The notes beneath the pieces were generated by a model, which was given only the letters and a program-made list of their open reading frames with translations, was not told the origin of the DNA and did no database searches. Position numbers and translations under genes: made by a program. This document shows, one piece after another, positions 1-8,202 of a stretch of DNA of 64,000 nt. How positions within the stretch are numbered: the stretch's first letter is position 1; each line of letters starts with the position of its first letter. Source of the stretch: Intestinibacillus sp. Marseille-P6563 (GTDB lineage Bacteria; Bacillota; Clostridia; Oscillospirales; Butyricicoccaceae). The stretch is taken from contig NZ_UWOD01000001.1 of assembly GCF_900604335.1 (NCBI RefSeq), positions 1,366,521 through 1,430,520 of the forward strand. The letters are read 5' to 3'.

Positions 1-1257
1 AAAAGTCTTGCTTTTCAGCTCCTGGACCAGTTCCTGAATGTACATGAACTTGTGGATGGTAGTTACAATGATTTTGGTGTTACCGTTGAGGGCATCCGCA
101 AGATCTTTGGAAGTGCATTTTTCATCCATGACCTTAATCAGACCGGCCTTGTGCTCCAGTGACAGTACGGCATTCTGAAGCTGACGGTCTACCACGATAC
201 GGTCAGTGATAATGCAGACCGTATCAAAAATGACTTTGTCTTCCCTGTCGTGCAACGAGGCGAGACGGTGGGCCAACCATGCAATGGTATTGGTTTTGCC
301 GCTGCCTGCCGAGTGCTCAATCAGATAGTTTTTCTCACTGTGGTGTTCTACGACATCTGCCACCAGTTTGCGCACGGCATTGAATTGGTGATACCGGGGG
401 AAAATCAGCGTTTCCTTGGTGACACGCTTACCGGTATCCGGATCTTTCTTGGTCTCCTTTTGCAGGAATATGATTTTATCAATCAGATACAGCACCGTAT
501 CTTTTTTGAGAATGTCTTCCCACATATAAGAAACATTGATGCCGTTTTCGTTGTGTGGGTTGCCCTTGCCGGAGTGAATCCCAACGCCGCAGCCTTTGTT
601 GAACGGCAGAAAGAAAGAAGATTTTCCTTTTAGATTGGCGCACATATAGACTTCGTTCAAGTCCATGGCAAAGTGAGCCAGACAGCCCGCCTTGAATTTC
701 AGCAAACGGGTCTTGTAATCCCGCTCGAACTTATACTGACGGATCGCATCCTCATAGTTCTGTCCGCTGGTGTTGCATTTCAGCTCAAAGGTAAAAATGG
801 CAATGCCATTGAGGAAAATCACAAGGTCAATGCGCTCGCCCTCTTTGTGCCAGACCTCCTCCATCACCGAGAGGACATTCTGCTGATACAGCGCCTCAGC
901 CTTTTGGTTGAAGGTGGTGGCAGGCTTGCGATACATGAGGGTCAGTGATACACCGTTATCAAACTCCACGCCGTGCTTCAGTACATCCAGCAGGCTGCGG
1001 CTTTTCTTATTGACCTCATTGTTGATGTAGTTGAGGATGGTCTGGCGGGTCTTGTCGCCATAGAGTTTTTCCAGCCGGGTCAATGCATCCGGCTGGGTGG
1101 CTTGCAAAAAGGAGAACAGCAGCTCCACATCCATGCCGTAGCCGGGATCGTAAGCTGTAGAGGGGCGGACCTGATAGCCGTTTTCCTCCCGCAGCATTTC
1201 CAGAATGTATGCCTGATAATCTGCCCGTTCCTTTAATTGTCCTGCTTTGATGGCCAT
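1..1257 (-). CDS. hsdR: Type I restriction enzyme R subunit, N-terminal part (runs off left edge)
   Basis: Restriction and translocation subunit of a type I R-M complex: with HsdM and HsdS it cleaves unmodified DNA using ATP. About 419 residues are visible, starting at the ATG at 1257, one base after the hsdS stop. The N-terminal nuclease region ends in a PD-(D/E)xK-like stretch (FLNGIAIFTFELKC, about residues 150-165). A Walker A motif, EHSAGSGKTNT, lies at about residues 315-325 and opens the helicase part. The C-terminal motor and HsdM-contact regions are outside the window, so whether the gene is intact is unknown. It is the last visible gene of the XRE-hsdM-hsdS-hsdR operon. Confidence 0.93.
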   Translation of the reverse strand, partial: MAIKAGQLKERADYQAYILEMLREENGYQVRPSTAYDPGYGMDVELLFSFLQATQPDALTRLEKLYGDKTRQTILNYINNEVNKKSRSLLDVLKHGVEFDNGVSLTLMYRKPATTFNQKAEALYQQNVLSVMEEVWHKEGERIDLVIFLNGIAIFTFELKCNTSGQNYEDAIRQYKFERDYKTRLLKFKAGCLAHFAMDLNEVYMCANLKGKSSFFLPFNKGCGVGIHSGKGNPHNENGINVSYMWEDILKKDTVLYLIDKIIFLQKETKKDPDTGKRVTKETLIFPRYHQFNAVRKLVADVVEHHSEKNYLIEHSAGSGKTNTIAWLAHRLASLHDREDKVIFDTVCIITDRIVVDRQLQNAVLSLEHKAGLIKVMDEKCTSKDLADALNGNTKIIVTTIHKFMYIQELVQELKSKTF

Positions 1258-1258
1258 C

Positions 1259-2578
1259 TCACTGCACCTCCTTTACTCGTTTTTTGCCTGTTACATATTC
1301 GTAGATAAGGGATTTTTTGTGCTGGGTAATTGTAGCAAGAGTCTTCTGCTTTTCTGCTATTATACCGTCAATTGCTATACATTTCTTCGATAAATAGCCG
1401 TAAATCTTCTTCTGCTCATCAGCTGGAATAACCGGTAGAAGAATATCTTTCAATGAATAAGAATAAATGACTTCTATCGTAGTTGCATTGCTCATAAGGG
1501 TAAATTGGTCTTTAACAAAGTCTGATTCATTAAAAATAAGCTGTAACAGTTCAGGTATAATCATTTCTTTGTCTACTCTAAATTTAATAATACATGGGTG
1601 CAAGATACCTTCATTAGCCCCTTCTGGAACAATAGCAACTTTTCCAATCGTGCCTCTTGTGGTAATAAGGATATCGCCGGGATATACAGCAAAGCTTTGC
1701 ATTTTCTGAAATTTCTCTTCAGAAACAAAGGTAGTATTTTCCGAAAAATTATTGTCGAGAACAACTCGTTGATTATATACCCATTTACCCTCATCTGTGA
1801 AATCACTACCTGAGAGTGCACTTCCAAAAGGACCTACTTTCATACTATCTGAGCTATTTTCCAGCATAAATTTCAGCCTTTTAAAATTCCAATGTGCCGG
1901 AATTTTCCCAAGCCACTCAATCCCACTATCCTTCATCGGCATAGACTTGTCCAGCCCCTTGGTTACTGTTTCGGTAATCAGGGATTTTTTGTATTGCTGC
2001 AAAAGCGCAATCTGCCTTCCCAAATCTGCGGCAATGCTGTCAATCTGAGCACATTCTTTGTCAAGATAGTCTGCGATAGCTTGCTGTTCATCTTCGGCGG
2101 GCATCACAATACCAAATTCGTTGAGATCGTATGTTGATAATTCAAGAAATGTAGTACCACGACCAAGCAAGGATAATTCATGTTGCCCCGCAAGAAACAA
2201 ATAATAGAAGTATCTATTATCTCCAGTTCGTGTTAATGATTTGCAACCTTGATTTGTACATAACTCTGCGGTAGTAAGGTTTATCTTACCAATTGGAGCT
2301 CTTGATGAAATAACGATACTTCCTGCTGGTAGTAGCGTTGTGCCGCAGGAATTATATCCATACTTTGTTAAAAAGCGTTCTCCGTGTGAAATTGTGCCAG
2401 TGTCACTCATATCTGCTGGTGTTATCCATTTTATATCGCCATCCCAGCAATCATAATCACTGCTTTCCGGAGTTGAACCATTAACTAAACAAAAGCAAAA
2501 TTTGACTTTGCTACAGTTCCAACTTACAGGAATATTTCCAACCCAATCAATTTTGCTGGGTTTCATCTGCTCTGCCAT
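1259..2578 (-). CDS. hsdS: Type I restriction-modification specificity subunit
   Basis: 439 residues, the usual HsdS length. It has two target-recognition domains, each opening with a similar motif (KIDWVGNIPVSW near residue 9 and GIEWLGKIPAHW near residue 220), which would read the two halves of a bipartite target. Each domain is followed by a conserved helical spacer (QQAIADYLDKECAQID around 165 and QKKIYGYLSKKC around 390). The start shares one base with the hsdM stop (TAATG), indicating translational coupling. Base composition is A+T-richer than the flanking hsd genes, typical of exchangeable specificity genes. The recognition sequence cannot be predicted from sequence alone. Confidence 0.95.
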   Translation of the reverse strand: MAEQMKPSKIDWVGNIPVSWNCSKVKFCFCLVNGSTPESSDYDCWDGDIKWITPADMSDTGTISHGERFLTKYGYNSCGTTLLPAGSIVISSRAPIGKINLTTAELCTNQGCKSLTRTGDNRYFYYLFLAGQHELSLLGRGTTFLELSTYDLNEFGIVMPAEDEQQAIADYLDKECAQIDSIAADLGRQIALLQQYKKSLITETVTKGLDKSMPMKDSGIEWLGKIPAHWNFKRLKFMLENSSDSMKVGPFGSALSGSDFTDEGKWVYNQRVVLDNNFSENTTFVSEEKFQKMQSFAVYPGDILITTRGTIGKVAIVPEGANEGILHPCIIKFRVDKEMIIPELLQLIFNESDFVKDQFTLMSNATTIEVIYSYSLKDILLPVIPADEQKKIYGYLSKKCIAIDGIIAEKQKTLATITQHKKSLIYEYVTGKKRVKEVQ

Positions 2579-4710
2579 TACACTCCCTCACTTTCTTGCA
2601 AGGCTGCAATTTTTTCGGAGAGGGATTTTTCCAGTTCCATAAACTGGGCCAGCAAATCATCTGCCTTTTCCGGCTCCTTGTACTCGTAGAAGAATCGAGT
2701 AAACGGAAACTCTGCACCCAGTTTTTCCTTGTTTGTGGCGCTCTCCTTTTTCTCCGGGTCAAATTCATAGGCCCAGATGGCATCTGGCACGTGAGGATAA
2801 ACTTCCCGCTGAAAATATTCCTCCGGCTCCTGTGTGAGCTTGATAATCTCGGTGTCCTTGGTAGTAGTATCCTTGATAATTTCTCCCTTGCGGTCTTTCT
2901 GTACCACGGCGGTTTTGTCCATCACCGCCAGCACCATGGCAATGCCGGTCAAACGGCTGGCAGACATCCCCTCAACCTTACCCAGCAGTGATTTCAGATA
3001 CTTTTCAAACTCGCTGTAGTCCATAAATACACGGTCAGAGCAGTTGGCTTCCAGAATAGTCAGTACATCTGCCACAAACTGCTGCCCCGCCAGATATTTC
3101 TGATATTTCTTTTCGTCAGCAGCACTGCGGGGGTTCATCTCTTTCAACTGTTCAAAATCCGTCTCATTGAAAATACTGGAGTTACTGGTGAAGTAACTGC
3201 TGGTCCGCAGCCGCTCGATGCTCTCTGCATCCAGCACACCCCGGCGCTGCAACGGCTGATAAACCGCATACTCCTTGTACATAAACTCCTCGTTGGGGAA
3301 AATCTTGCAGTATTGGTTTTCCTCAAAGTTGGAGTACAGCTCGGTGATTTTTGCCATGCTATCCCGGTCGATTTCACGGCGCTTTTTGCCCAAAGATTTG
3401 CGCAGGGGCTTCCACATATCCACCGCATTGATCAGCTGCACCTTTCCACGGCGGTCAGGGCGCTTATTGCGGGACAGAATAAAGATATAAATGCCGATGT
3501 CAGTGTTATAGAAAAGCTGGGTAGGCAGGGCAATAATAGCCTCAATCAAATCTTCTTCCAGCATCCAGCGCCGGATTTGACTTTCACCGCTGGTCGTTCC
3601 GCCGGAGAAAAGAGGCGAGCCATTGGTAATGATCGCTGCACGTCCGTTTTTCTCGTCCAGTTTATTGATGGCGTGCTGCATGAACAGCAGCTGGGCGTCA
3701 CCGGTTCCGGGAAGGCCGTGCTCAAACCGTCCGCCCTTCTTGTTTTCCTCACGGACTTTCTTCTCCTGTCCTTCCGGCGCATCTTTGCCGCCCCAGGGTG
3801 TACCAAACGGAGGATTCATAATCACCAGCCGCATCTTCTGATCCGGGAAGCAGTCCGTTTTCAAGGTATTGGCTTCCTCATCACCCATGATGTTTTTCAC
3901 ATCTTGGCCTTTGATGAGCATATCCGCCAGACAAATGGCGTAGGATTCGGGGTTGATTTCCTGTCCAAACAAACGCACATCCACATAGGGATTTTTGCGG
4001 CGCAGGAAATCATAGGTAGTGGACAGCATACCGCCCGAACCACAGGCAGCATCCAGTACGGTGGCAATTTTACCCTCATCCGTCAGCAGGTCGTTGCAGC
4101 CCTCTGCCAGCAGTACATTGACCATCAGACGAATTACTTCACGGGGCGTGTAGTGATCACCGGCCTCAGCGTTTTCAGAAAAACGACGGATAATATCCTC
4201 GAAAATGTAGCCCATCTTCATGCTGTCTACATGGGTGGGGTACAAATCCAGTTCAGAGAACTTTTTCACCACGCTGTAAAGACGGTTGCTCTTATCCATT
4301 TTGTCGATCTGGGTGCTGAATTTCAGCAGCTTTTCCAGAATTAGCTGGATGTTGGCGGAAAAGCCTTCAATGTAAGACTTGAGATTTGATGCAATGTTGT
4401 CGCTGTCATCCAGAAGGCGTTTGAGGTTGTATTCACTATAGTTGTAAAAAGGATATTTGGAAACCTGGCAAAGGAGCGCAGCAGGCAAGTTGGGGTTCTG
4501 CTTGTGCTTTGCTGCAACTGCATCTTTGGTAGCCTCCAGAGCGCACTCAAATCGACGGATGATGACCATGGGGATAATAACGTCCTTATATTTATCCGAG
4601 GTATAAGCACCACGGAGCGAATTGGCAATGGACCAGACCAATCCCACTTCTTTGCTTACGTCAATGGACGTATCATCAAACATAACTTCGTAAAAATACT
4701 TATCTCTCAT
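2578..4710 (-). CDS. hsdM: Type I restriction-modification DNA methyltransferase (adenine-N6)
   Basis: 710 residues. An N-terminal helical HsdM_N-like domain is followed by an N6-adenine methylase: SAM-binding motif I VLDAACGSGGML around residue 220 and catalytic motif IV NPPFGTPWGG around residue 295. The C-terminal third, with coiled-coil features, is longer than in E. coli HsdM but common in Firmicute systems. It modifies the host's target sites and forms the core of the restriction complex. Its ATG overlaps the stop of the upstream XRE gene by four bases (ATGA). No disruption is visible, so the methylase is predicted active. Confidence 0.95.
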   Translation of the reverse strand: MRDKYFYEVMFDDTSIDVSKEVGLVWSIANSLRGAYTSDKYKDVIIPMVIIRRFECALEATKDAVAAKHKQNPNLPAALLCQVSKYPFYNYSEYNLKRLLDDSDNIASNLKSYIEGFSANIQLILEKLLKFSTQIDKMDKSNRLYSVVKKFSELDLYPTHVDSMKMGYIFEDIIRRFSENAEAGDHYTPREVIRLMVNVLLAEGCNDLLTDEGKIATVLDAACGSGGMLSTTYDFLRRKNPYVDVRLFGQEINPESYAICLADMLIKGQDVKNIMGDEEANTLKTDCFPDQKMRLVIMNPPFGTPWGGKDAPEGQEKKVREENKKGGRFEHGLPGTGDAQLLFMQHAINKLDEKNGRAAIITNGSPLFSGGTTSGESQIRRWMLEEDLIEAIIALPTQLFYNTDIGIYIFILSRNKRPDRRGKVQLINAVDMWKPLRKSLGKKRREIDRDSMAKITELYSNFEENQYCKIFPNEEFMYKEYAVYQPLQRRGVLDAESIERLRTSSYFTSNSSIFNETDFEQLKEMNPRSAADEKKYQKYLAGQQFVADVLTILEANCSDRVFMDYSEFEKYLKSLLGKVEGMSASRLTGIAMVLAVMDKTAVVQKDRKGEIIKDTTTKDTEIIKLTQEPEEYFQREVYPHVPDAIWAYEFDPEKKESATNKEKLGAEFPFTRFFYEYKEPEKADDLLAQFMELEKSLSEKIAALQESEGV

Positions 4711-5126
4711 TTTATGGGTTCTCCTTCTCTATTCTCTTGAAAAGACGCAAACAATGTGGCAACACTTTCAATCTGGTCGGGAGTTAGATTACAACCTTCC
4801 AACTTCCGCATTGCATCTACCAAATCCTTGTTTTGTGTGATAGTTCGGCAAATATCCGGCGGAGGCACTTTCCGAATTGCCATATACAGGCGATCCATAC
4901 GCCGGCGTGTCTGCAAATCCGGCTTCAGCTCCTTAATCAGCTTTTCATAGACTTCTGCTGTCGGGGCATTGACACCGTCTTCTATATATTTCATGTTGGA
5001 ACGGGGCAGGCCAACCCTTTTTGCTAATTGGGATTGGCTGAGCGTTCCACGGCATCTCATAATTAGAGTTCCAAGGTTCTGTTTGGCTCTCTCGGATGCT
5101 TTATCAGCGACCACTTTTGGGGGCAA
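4707..5126 (-). CDS. XRE-type HTH regulator of the hsd operon
   Basis: 139 residues from a TTG start at 5126, chosen because AAGGAGGTGC lies eight bases upstream and no in-frame ATG precedes the conserved region. The HTH follows the Cro/CI pattern (LSQSQLAKRVGLPRSNMKYIEDG, about residues 30-52). The C-terminal half has no recognised domain; a helical tail contains a repeated LxP-like DQIESVATL stretch. It is translationally coupled to hsdM (ATGA), so it is probably a dedicated control protein that delays or balances R-M expression after transfer. A 14-bp inverted repeat just upstream is the likely operator. Confidence 0.85.
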   Translation of the reverse strand: MPPKVVADKASERAKQNLGTLIMRCRGTLSQSQLAKRVGLPRSNMKYIEDGVNAPTAEVYEKLIKELKPDLQTRRRMDRLYMAIRKVPPPDICRTITQNKDLVDAMRKLEGCNLTPDQIESVATLFASFQENREGEPIK

Positions 5127-5142
5127 TTCGGCACCTCCTTCC

Positions 5143-5182
5143 CTATAATTGTTCTACGTTCTATAACATAGAACAATTATAG
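5143..5182 (-). promoter_or_regulatory. 14-bp perfect inverted repeat, probable operator of the XRE-hsd operon
   Basis: CTATAATTGTTCTA (5143-5156) and TAGAACAATTATAG (5169-5182) are exact reverse complements separated by 12 bases. They lie 17-56 bases upstream of the TTG start of the XRE gene, inside the expected promoter. The symmetry and place fit binding by a dimeric HTH protein; autoregulation is inferred. Confidence 0.65.
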
Positions 5183-5240
5183 CAATCCAGCATTGATAAA
5201 TCAACAAAATTCACCTTTTTTCTGCGCTGTCTACAACAAA

Positions 5241-5279
5241 ATTTTCCTTATCTGTATGCAAAATACAGATAAGGAAAAT
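5241..5279. terminator. 17-bp perfect hairpin downstream of the MobV fragment
   Basis: Arms at 5241-5257 and 5263-5279 are perfectly complementary with a five-base loop. It lies just beyond the stop codon of the minus-strand MobV fragment (5287). No clear T-run follows on that strand, so it may be a terminator, an mRNA-stabilising stem or an element-end structure. Confidence 0.45.
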
Positions 5280-5286
5280 GAAAAGA

Positions 5287-6105
5287 TTATCGGTGTTCTT
5301 CTTGTCTCATGTGATCTATTTTTCTATTGGGTCGAAACAAATTCCACAAGCTATTTCGCTCTATCACCGTTTCGTACCGATGGAGCTTATTCCTCAACAG
5401 TTCATTTTGCTGCTCTAAACCTGCGGTGTTGAGCTGGCCACGAATAGACTTGTACTCTGCCAACTCTGCGGTCAGTGCAGCGACCTTTGCTTTTAACTCG
5501 CTTATCATTTTTATCGCTACATCCAGAGCTTCTTGCAGCTTGGATTCCTTGCACTCCTGGACATAAAACTTCTTTGCCGCAGCTGCCAGATTTTCATATT
5601 CAGAACGATCTAGCATGACTTTTGAGGAAAACGGAACCGTACGGGGTTCTATTTGCTCCACTTCCTGAACGGCAACCTGTTGCTTTTGAATTTTCTCAAT
5701 CTTCTTTTCCAGAGAGGTTGCCTGCTGCTCTTTTTGTTGCGTTTGTGCGGTGAGTTGTTCCAATCGCTCCTGTTCCCGTTCCACCTTGAACTGTGTCACG
5801 GTCAAATTCTCCTCGGAACTGCCCCGTTCTCCACGTTCAACATCCGTATATCCGGCATTGCGCATGGCCTGGAAGAAATCATCCTGGAGGACGCTGTAAG
5901 ACTTCCGCAGCACCGGCTTGCCATTCTTCTGGAGAATAGGTGCTCCCTGCTCGTCCAATGCCGGTTTAGACATCCATTTTTTACTGCTGCTCACCTGCAT
6001 AATCGTTTCCTTGACAGTTCCCACAAGTGATTTGTCTTTGCACCTCTTGGACCAGAGGATCTGCTTCTCCACAACCGGAACATAGACCACATGGAGATGA
6101 TAGGA
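5287..6105 (-). pseudogene. MobV (Pre/Mob) relaxase, 3' fragment
   Basis: About 270 residues of the C-terminal portion of a MobV plasmid-mobilisation relaxase. It begins abruptly at the histidine motif [11 protein letters not shown], which in complete proteins lies some 130 residues in, so the N-terminal part of the catalytic domain is missing. The rest is a long coiled coil rich in Q, E and K (about residues 75-230), typical of MobV tails. A TTG could initiate at 6114, but that start is created by the fusion with the permease gene. The fragment is predicted inactive and marks a third mobile element. It is not related in detail to the intact MobV at 10177-11115. Confidence 0.8.
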
Positions 6106-6586
6106 TACTGCCAAACAAAAACTTGGGGAGCCATACTATTGCCACTAGTAAGCTATATCCCTCCAATGTAAAGACAGCGTCATATAGCCCACAAACGATA
6201 AATATACCTGCCCATGTTACAAGGGTTAGCATAACAATCCAAAGAAGCAGGGTGCAAAATTTTCCAATTAATAGTTTTGTCCTTGAAATGGGTATGGGCA
6301 ATATGGTTTTGAGGGTGCTTTCTGTGTACTCTCTGCTAAACAAGTAAGCTGCAATTGCCACATATATCATAATGTTTACCAGCAGCATGATATACAGTAC
6401 ACTGTCGCTGTATATGTCAGACAAGGTAAAGATAATCTCCGGCTTATCAAAATGTGTTTGCAAGGCTTCTATTAACATCAAAAGTGGGGTAGATAATACC
6501 CCTGCCACACTAATTAGCACCATTTTTGAACGCTTTAGTTTTAATAATTCACAAGAAATAAGATTAAGCAATACCGCCACCTCCAA
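6105..6586 (-). pseudogene. ABC-2 type transporter permease, 3'-truncated
   Basis: About 160 residues of an ABC-2 permease of the lantibiotic/bacitracin exporter type: a hydrophobic segment at about residues 22-42, further membrane segments near 65-85 and 100-135, and the cytosolic motif [13 protein letters not shown] after the second segment. Homologues are roughly 230-250 residues, so the last two or so membrane helices are gone. The reading frame continues into out-of-frame MobV sequence and stops at 5981, giving a 201-residue hybrid. It overlaps the 3' end of the ATPase gene, as such pairs usually do. The transporter is therefore probably dead. Confidence 0.75.
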
Positions 6587-7481
6587 TCAGTTTAGAAAAG
6601 TAGTCCTCTAAGTTTTCCTCACTATCATTTATCCTTGTCACGAGCAGTCCATTTCGTGCAAATTCTCGATTGATTTCTCCAACACTTTGGCTAAAGTCAT
6701 AAATTCTCACCGTACCGTCCTGCACTGTAAAATCCGTCATGTGGTAGTGGTTTTCTAAAATCTTTCCGGCTATCTCACTGTCAGATAAATCAAATTGAAT
6801 GTATTTTCGATTCCTTTTGTGAAGCTCGGATATATTCACTTCCTCTACTAAATGCCCCTCGTGCATAACGCCGATAATATCTGCTATCTGTTCAATCTCG
6901 CTTAAAACATGGCTTGAGATAAAAATGGTAATGCCATGATTGTGACTAAGTTCAGATAAAAATGAGCGTATTTCAACTATTCCAATGGGGTCAAGTCCGT
7001 TAATCGGTTCGTCAAGTATTAAAAGCTCCGGCTCGTGCATAATGGCGGCGGCAATACCAAGCCGTTGCTTCATTCCGAGGGAATAATCGGAAAAGACTTT
7101 TCTTTTCTCCTTATGCAGCCCCACAACTTCAAGAGCTTTTTCTACTCCACTTTTAGATACTCCCCCTCGCAGTTTAGCGAGAATTTGCAAATTCTCATAC
7201 CCTGTTAAATTACTGTAAAATCCCGGTGTTTCGATAATAGAGCCTACTTTGCTATAAAGGGTATGGATATTTTCCTTATAGTTTGTGCCAAACAAGCGTA
7301 CCGTTCCCTCCGTTGGGAAAGCAAGCTGCAACATCATTTTCATTGCTGTGGTTTTGCCTGCTCCGTTTCTGCCGAGCAAACCATAAATTTTGCCCTTTGG
7401 CACATGAAGATTTACCTTATCGACAACGGTGGCTGTTCCGTATCGCTTCGTAAGATTTTCTGTTTCAATGATATAATCCAT
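6564..7481 (-). CDS. ABC transporter ATP-binding protein (bacitracin/lantibiotic exporter type)
   Basis: 305 residues from the ATG at 7481 (AAAGGAG eleven bases upstream); an upstream in-frame extension lacks a site. Walker A is [12 protein letters not shown] (about residues 35-46), the signature is [10 protein letters not shown] and Walker B is [13 protein letters not shown]. The C-terminal 90 residues resemble the BcrA/LanF-type domain. Family members energise export of, or immunity to, cell-envelope-active peptides. The partner permease downstream is truncated, so function is doubtful. Upstream on the same strand lies the broken XRE-membrane regulator, which probably controlled this transporter. 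Confidence 0.9.
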   Translation of the reverse strand: MDYIIETENLTKRYGTATVVDKVNLHVPKGKIYGLLGRNGAGKTTAMKMMLQLAFPTEGTVRLFGTNYKENIHTLYSKVGSIIETPGFYSNLTGYENLQILAKLRGGVSKSGVEKALEVVGLHKEKRKVFSDYSLGMKQRLGIAAAIMHEPELLILDEPINGLDPIGIVEIRSFLSELSHNHGITIFISSHVLSEIEQIADIIGVMHEGHLVEEVNISELHKRNRKYIQFDLSDSEIAGKILENHYHMTDFTVQDGTVRIYDFSQSVGEINREFARNGLLVTRINDSEENLEDYFSKLIGGGGIA

Positions 7482-7606
7482 ATTTGATTCTCCTTTCCGT
7501 GGGTTGCTGTTCTTGTTTTCGCTGACCACAATCTTATTATCCACGAGTATTGCATAGAAGCCAAGAAATCTACCGTCACAATGCCGACACAATAGATGTC
7601 AGCACG

Positions 7607-7639
7607 AAAAAAGCTCCGACACTTATCGTGTCAGAGCCT
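7607..7639 (-). terminator. Intrinsic terminator after the XRE-membrane regulator
   Basis: On the minus strand GGCTCtGACAC-GATAA-GTGTCgGAGC is followed by TTTTTT. It lies between the regulator stop (7662) and the ABC ATPase start (7481), so regulator and transporter may be separate transcription units. Confidence 0.7.
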
Positions 7640-7661
7640 ATTTTAAAGGGTTTATGGCATT

Positions 7662-8172
7662 TTACTTTGTTTGGGTTTGCTTTATCCAGACAAATATTTT
7701 AGCAACAAATAGCAGAAACATAAGGGCGGTTACATAGGGTTGTCTTGCCGCAGCGAAGAAGCAGATAAAAAGCGTACTCAGCACGAGAGAGCATTTTGTG
7801 ATTATGTTGCTCCATGATTCCTTTTCAAAACAAACACACATCAGTTTCGCTATCCCAAGTGCAATCAAAACAATAAAAACAATCCAATAGATTGCAAGAT
7901 ATATTGGGGTAGTGTCTGTAAATGAAAGTAGATTGACAGAATAAATATATCCGTCAACAAGGTTACCGTTACCATACAACGGCAAAAGTATAAAAGTAAC
8001 CGCCATCATATCTAATATTCCATAAATGAAACTGTAAATTTTTTTCAAGTTGGAACGATTTTCAGTTTCGGCAAGTGTAATCAGTTCTTCGCCCGATAGC
8101 AGTTCATCTATGGTCACAGAAAAGAATTTAGAAATACACTTGAGCGACTCAATGTTAGGGTAACCCTTGCCG
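7662..8172 (-). pseudogene. XRE regulator with C-terminal membrane domain, 3' part (gene split by the 14.5-kb element)
   Basis: Reading from 8172, the frame opens with GKGYPNIESLKCISKFF, the end of an XRE HTH domain, then SVTIDELL, and continues into four hydrophobic segments (about residues 45-65, 75-95, 105-125 and 130-145 of the fragment). The first half of the HTH is missing. It is found at 22639-22751, also on the minus strand; joining the two across CCG gives a continuous 206-residue protein. XRE proteins with membrane tails often sense envelope stress and control adjacent ABC exporters, consistent with the downstream ATPase and permease. A stop at the junction and loss of the HTH make this part non-functional. 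An internal ATG could still give a bare membrane protein from 8117. Confidence 0.88.
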
Positions 8173-8192
8173 GTATCACATACTTAAAGATA
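8173..8192 (+). repeat. Left terminal inverted repeat of the Tn4451-like element
   Basis: GTATCACATACTTAAAGATA. It matches the reverse complement of 22618-22637 at 18 of 20 positions. It probably contains the recombinase binding site and lies 10 bases from the recombinase stop codon. Confidence 0.85.
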
Positions 8193-8202
8193 TTGGTGTC
8201 AT

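Noticed and set aside
3313..4344. 343-codon open frame on the plus strand opposite hsdM
   Set aside because: It is antisense to the conserved HsdM methylase core, has no ribosome site and no recognisable domain.
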